Shown piece after piece: positions 62,577 to 64,000 of a DNA stretch of 64,000 bases. The stretch's first letter is position 1. Every line of letters begins with the position of its first letter. A model generated the notes under the pieces. The model was given only the letters and a program-made list of their open reading frames with translations, did not search any database and was not told where the DNA came from. Position numbers and translations under genes: made by a program. The stretch is from Arsenicicoccus sp. oral taxon 190 (GTDB lineage: Bacteria > Actinomycetota > Actinomycetes > Actinomycetales > Dermatophilaceae), in assembly GCF_001189535.1 (NCBI RefSeq), contig NZ_CP012070.1, forward strand, positions 2,108,001-2,172,000, given 5' to 3'.

Positions 62577-62692
62577 TAACCAAACCTTATGGATCTCACC
62601 AGCTGGTCGTATGCCGCCCCACGCCCTCCCGGCCACCGTCCGCACCACCGACCCCGCCCCGCCCCGCCGGCAGGCCAGCGCCCGGGGGCGTC

Positions 62693-64000
62693 TCAGCGCG
62701 TGTCGACCGCCTGCCGGACCAGCCCGTCGCTCGCCCGCACCGCGGCCAGCGCCACGACGAACGACCCGACGACCGAGGCGCCGAGCAGCCCGAACGCCCC
62801 CGCGTTGAGGGTCGAGGCGGCGACCGGCACCAGCAGCAGCAGTCCCTGCAGCGTCGCGACGGTCACCCCGACGCCGAGGGGGAGGGTCACCTCGCGGCGG
62901 CGGACGGCGCGCAGCTGGCCGAGGGTGGTGCCGGCCAGCGACTGGGCCCGCAGCGTCTCGCGCTGGTCGTAGACGGCCGTGGCGTGCACGACCCCGCTCG
63001 TGGTGGCGGCGACCAGCGCCAGGATGGTCAGGGCGACGGCGCAGCCGGTGACGAGGTCGGTGGCGAGGTGCGGGGTCTCCGGGCTGGGGTGCGCCTTCAT
63101 GGCTGCGGCCATCGCGCCACCCAGCGCCGCGACCAGCACGCCCAGGCTGAGGGCCCCCACGGAGCGCCAGGTGGTCTTGGGGTCGTCCTGGATGCGCCGG
63201 GCGGCGAGCAGGGTGGTGGGACGCCGCGCCAGCCGAGCGGCGATCCGCGCGGCGAGCTGGACGCACCACGGGCCCATCACGTTGACCGCGGCCACCACGG
63301 CCACGAGCATCAGGATCCCCACGGCCGGGCCGGCCTCGCCGATCTCCTTGAAGCCGAGCACCCACGCCACCCCCAGCCCGAGCCCGAGCACGAGACGCAG
63401 CACCGACTGGGCCCGCGGCGTGGTCCGGGCGGTCACCCCGAGCGGCGTCACGACGACCCGCAGCAGCGTGGAGGTGGCCGCTGCCACCGCCAGCGCGACG
63501 ATGCCGAGCACCACCCCCGCCACCGTGCCGAGGCCGAGCCACAGCGACCCGGCGCCGAGGGGGGCGCCCTCGAAGCGCAGCAGCCCCACCGGGACGAGCG
63601 CGAGGAGGTAGCCGACCACGCCGATCAGCGCCCCGACGGTGGCCTGGGTCGCGGCCTCGAGCAAGGTCAGGGCCGTGACCTGGCCGGAGGTCGCGCCGGC
63701 CAGGCGCAGCGCGGCGAGGCGTTGGTCGCGCCGGGCCAGGGCCAGCCGGGCGGCGACGCCTCCCAGGGTGAGGATGGGCACGACGAGCAGCGCGGTGGCC
63801 AGCAGCGCCAGGGCGACGTAGGTGCCGCCGGGGTCCTGCTGGTGGGCACCGGCGCGCTGCCCGCGCTCGACGAAGGCCTGCAGCCCACCGGCCGTGACCA
63901 GCAGCGACGCCGTGGCTACGGCGAACGCGACCACCGACAGCAGGCCGCTGAGGTGGTCGGTCTCGCGGCGTCCGGCGGCGAGCAGGCGGGCCAGGCGCCA
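62693..64000 (-). CDS. FtsX-like ABC transporter permease (5' end outside window)
   Basis: The frame is open from the window edge to the TGA at 62693 (436 codons visible; the start is beyond 64000). Repeated hydrophobic segments and the FtsX-type block LGGVAARLALARRDQRLAALRLAGATSGQV (split) followed by LLEAATQATVGALIGVVGYL are typical of MacB/FtsX permeases. A second such block, LRAQSLAGTTLGQLRAVRRR, lies near the C-terminus, so this is a two-unit permease. Its ATPase is not in the window. The 150 bp after the gene hold only the TauE promoter and GC-rich sequence. Confidence 0.85.
   Translation of the reverse strand, partial: WRLARLLAAGRRETDHLSGLLSVVAFAVATASLLVTAGGLQAFVERGQRAGAHQQDPGGTYVALALLATALLVVPILTLGGVAARLALARRDQRLAALRLAGATSGQVTALTLLEAATQATVGALIGVVGYLLALVPVGLLRFEGAPLGAGSLWLGLGTVAGVVLGIVALAVAAATSTLLRVVVTPLGVTARTTPRAQSVLRLVLGLGLGVAWVLGFKEIGEAGPAVGILMLVAVVAAVNVMGPWCVQLAARIAARLARRPTTLLAARRIQDDPKTTWRSVGALSLGVLVAALGGAMAAAMKAHPSPETPHLATDLVTGCAVALTILALVAATTSGVVHATAVYDQRETLRAQSLAGTTLGQLRAVRRREVTLPLGVGVTVATLQGLLLLVPVAASTLNAGAFGLLGASVVGSFVVALAAVRASDGLVRQAVDTR

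Overview
The window is 64 kb of a very GC-rich (about 72% G+C by impression) actinobacterial chromosome. GTG and TTG starts, 4-base NTGA gene overlaps, an actinobacterial-type PNPase, IF-2 and PaaABCDE, a cobalamin riboswitch ahead of cbiMNQO, and an Actino-pnp-type leader point to Actinomycetia. A member of the Intrasporangiaceae or relatives (Janibacter/Knoellia/Ornithinimicrobium-like) is my inference, not something the sequence proves. I saw no rRNA, tRNA, CRISPR array, transposase or prophage. This is core chromosome with catabolic and transport cassettes set into it.

Layout. 0-2 kb: 3' part of cstA (carbon-starvation peptide/pyruvate transporter family). 2-3.6 kb: lpdA. 3.7-6.1 kb: membrane GGDEF-EAL protein with a degenerate GGDEF motif. 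6.4-9.4 kb: rpsO and pnp with a structured pnp leader. 9.6-11.3 kb: DUF3072 protein and YihY-family membrane protein. 11.3-14.1 kb: a FAD/Fe-S D-2-hydroxyacid dehydrogenase. 14.2-15 kb: dapB. 15-20.7 kb: lactate regulon (lctP-lutA-lutB-lutC, divergent lldR-type gntR, operator-promoter between). 20.8-21.5 kb: His-rich GNAT. 21.6-25.4 kb: paaABCDE (phenylacetyl-CoA epoxidase), then a lipoprotein. 26.3-29.3 kb: cobalamin riboswitch and cbiMNQO cobalt ECF transporter. 29.3-31.4 kb: APH/hur-type kinase and a lipoprotein. 31.5-39.7 kb: rimP-nusA-ylxR-infB, a putative RNA methyltransferase, rbfA, truB. 39.8-44.9 kb: a six-gene cassette (DUF4242 protein, acyl-CoA-dehydrogenase-like flavoprotein, SsuABC-like transporter, FMN reductase) that looks like organosulfur scavenging. 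44.9-46 kb: gntR and a truncated lldD remnant. 46.2-49.7 kb: acyl-CoA synthetase, PaiB-like protein, ribF. 49.8-51.2 kb: DUF4442 protein, SGNH hydrolase. 51.3-54.2 kb: AAA ATPase with TelA. 54.4-57 kb: radical SAM protein, GNAT. 57-58.4 kb: YbaK-like deacylase and a short-chain dehydrogenase interrupted by three in-frame TAG codons. 58.5-61.4 kb: second FAD/Fe-S dehydrogenase. 61.5-62.6 kb: TauE/SafE permease behind a 22-codon leader peptide. 62.7-64 kb: 3' part of an FtsX-like permease.

How it fits together. There is heavy investment in oxidising 2-hydroxyacids: LldP permease, LutABC, two large FAD/Fe-S dehydrogenases, and the decayed FMN-type lactate/glycolate oxidase. Sulfur handling is represented by the DUF4242/SsuABC cassette and by TauE with its leader peptide. 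Translation and RNA metabolism genes are clustered but rearranged relative to the common infB-rbfA-truB-ribF-rpsO-pnp order.

Two sequence-wide signals stand out. First, about 18 genes (plus the TauE leader peptide) have a -10-like hexamer ending exactly 6-7 nt before the start codon, the geometry of leaderless transcripts. Second, the octamer GTATGCCG and its complement are strongly over-represented.
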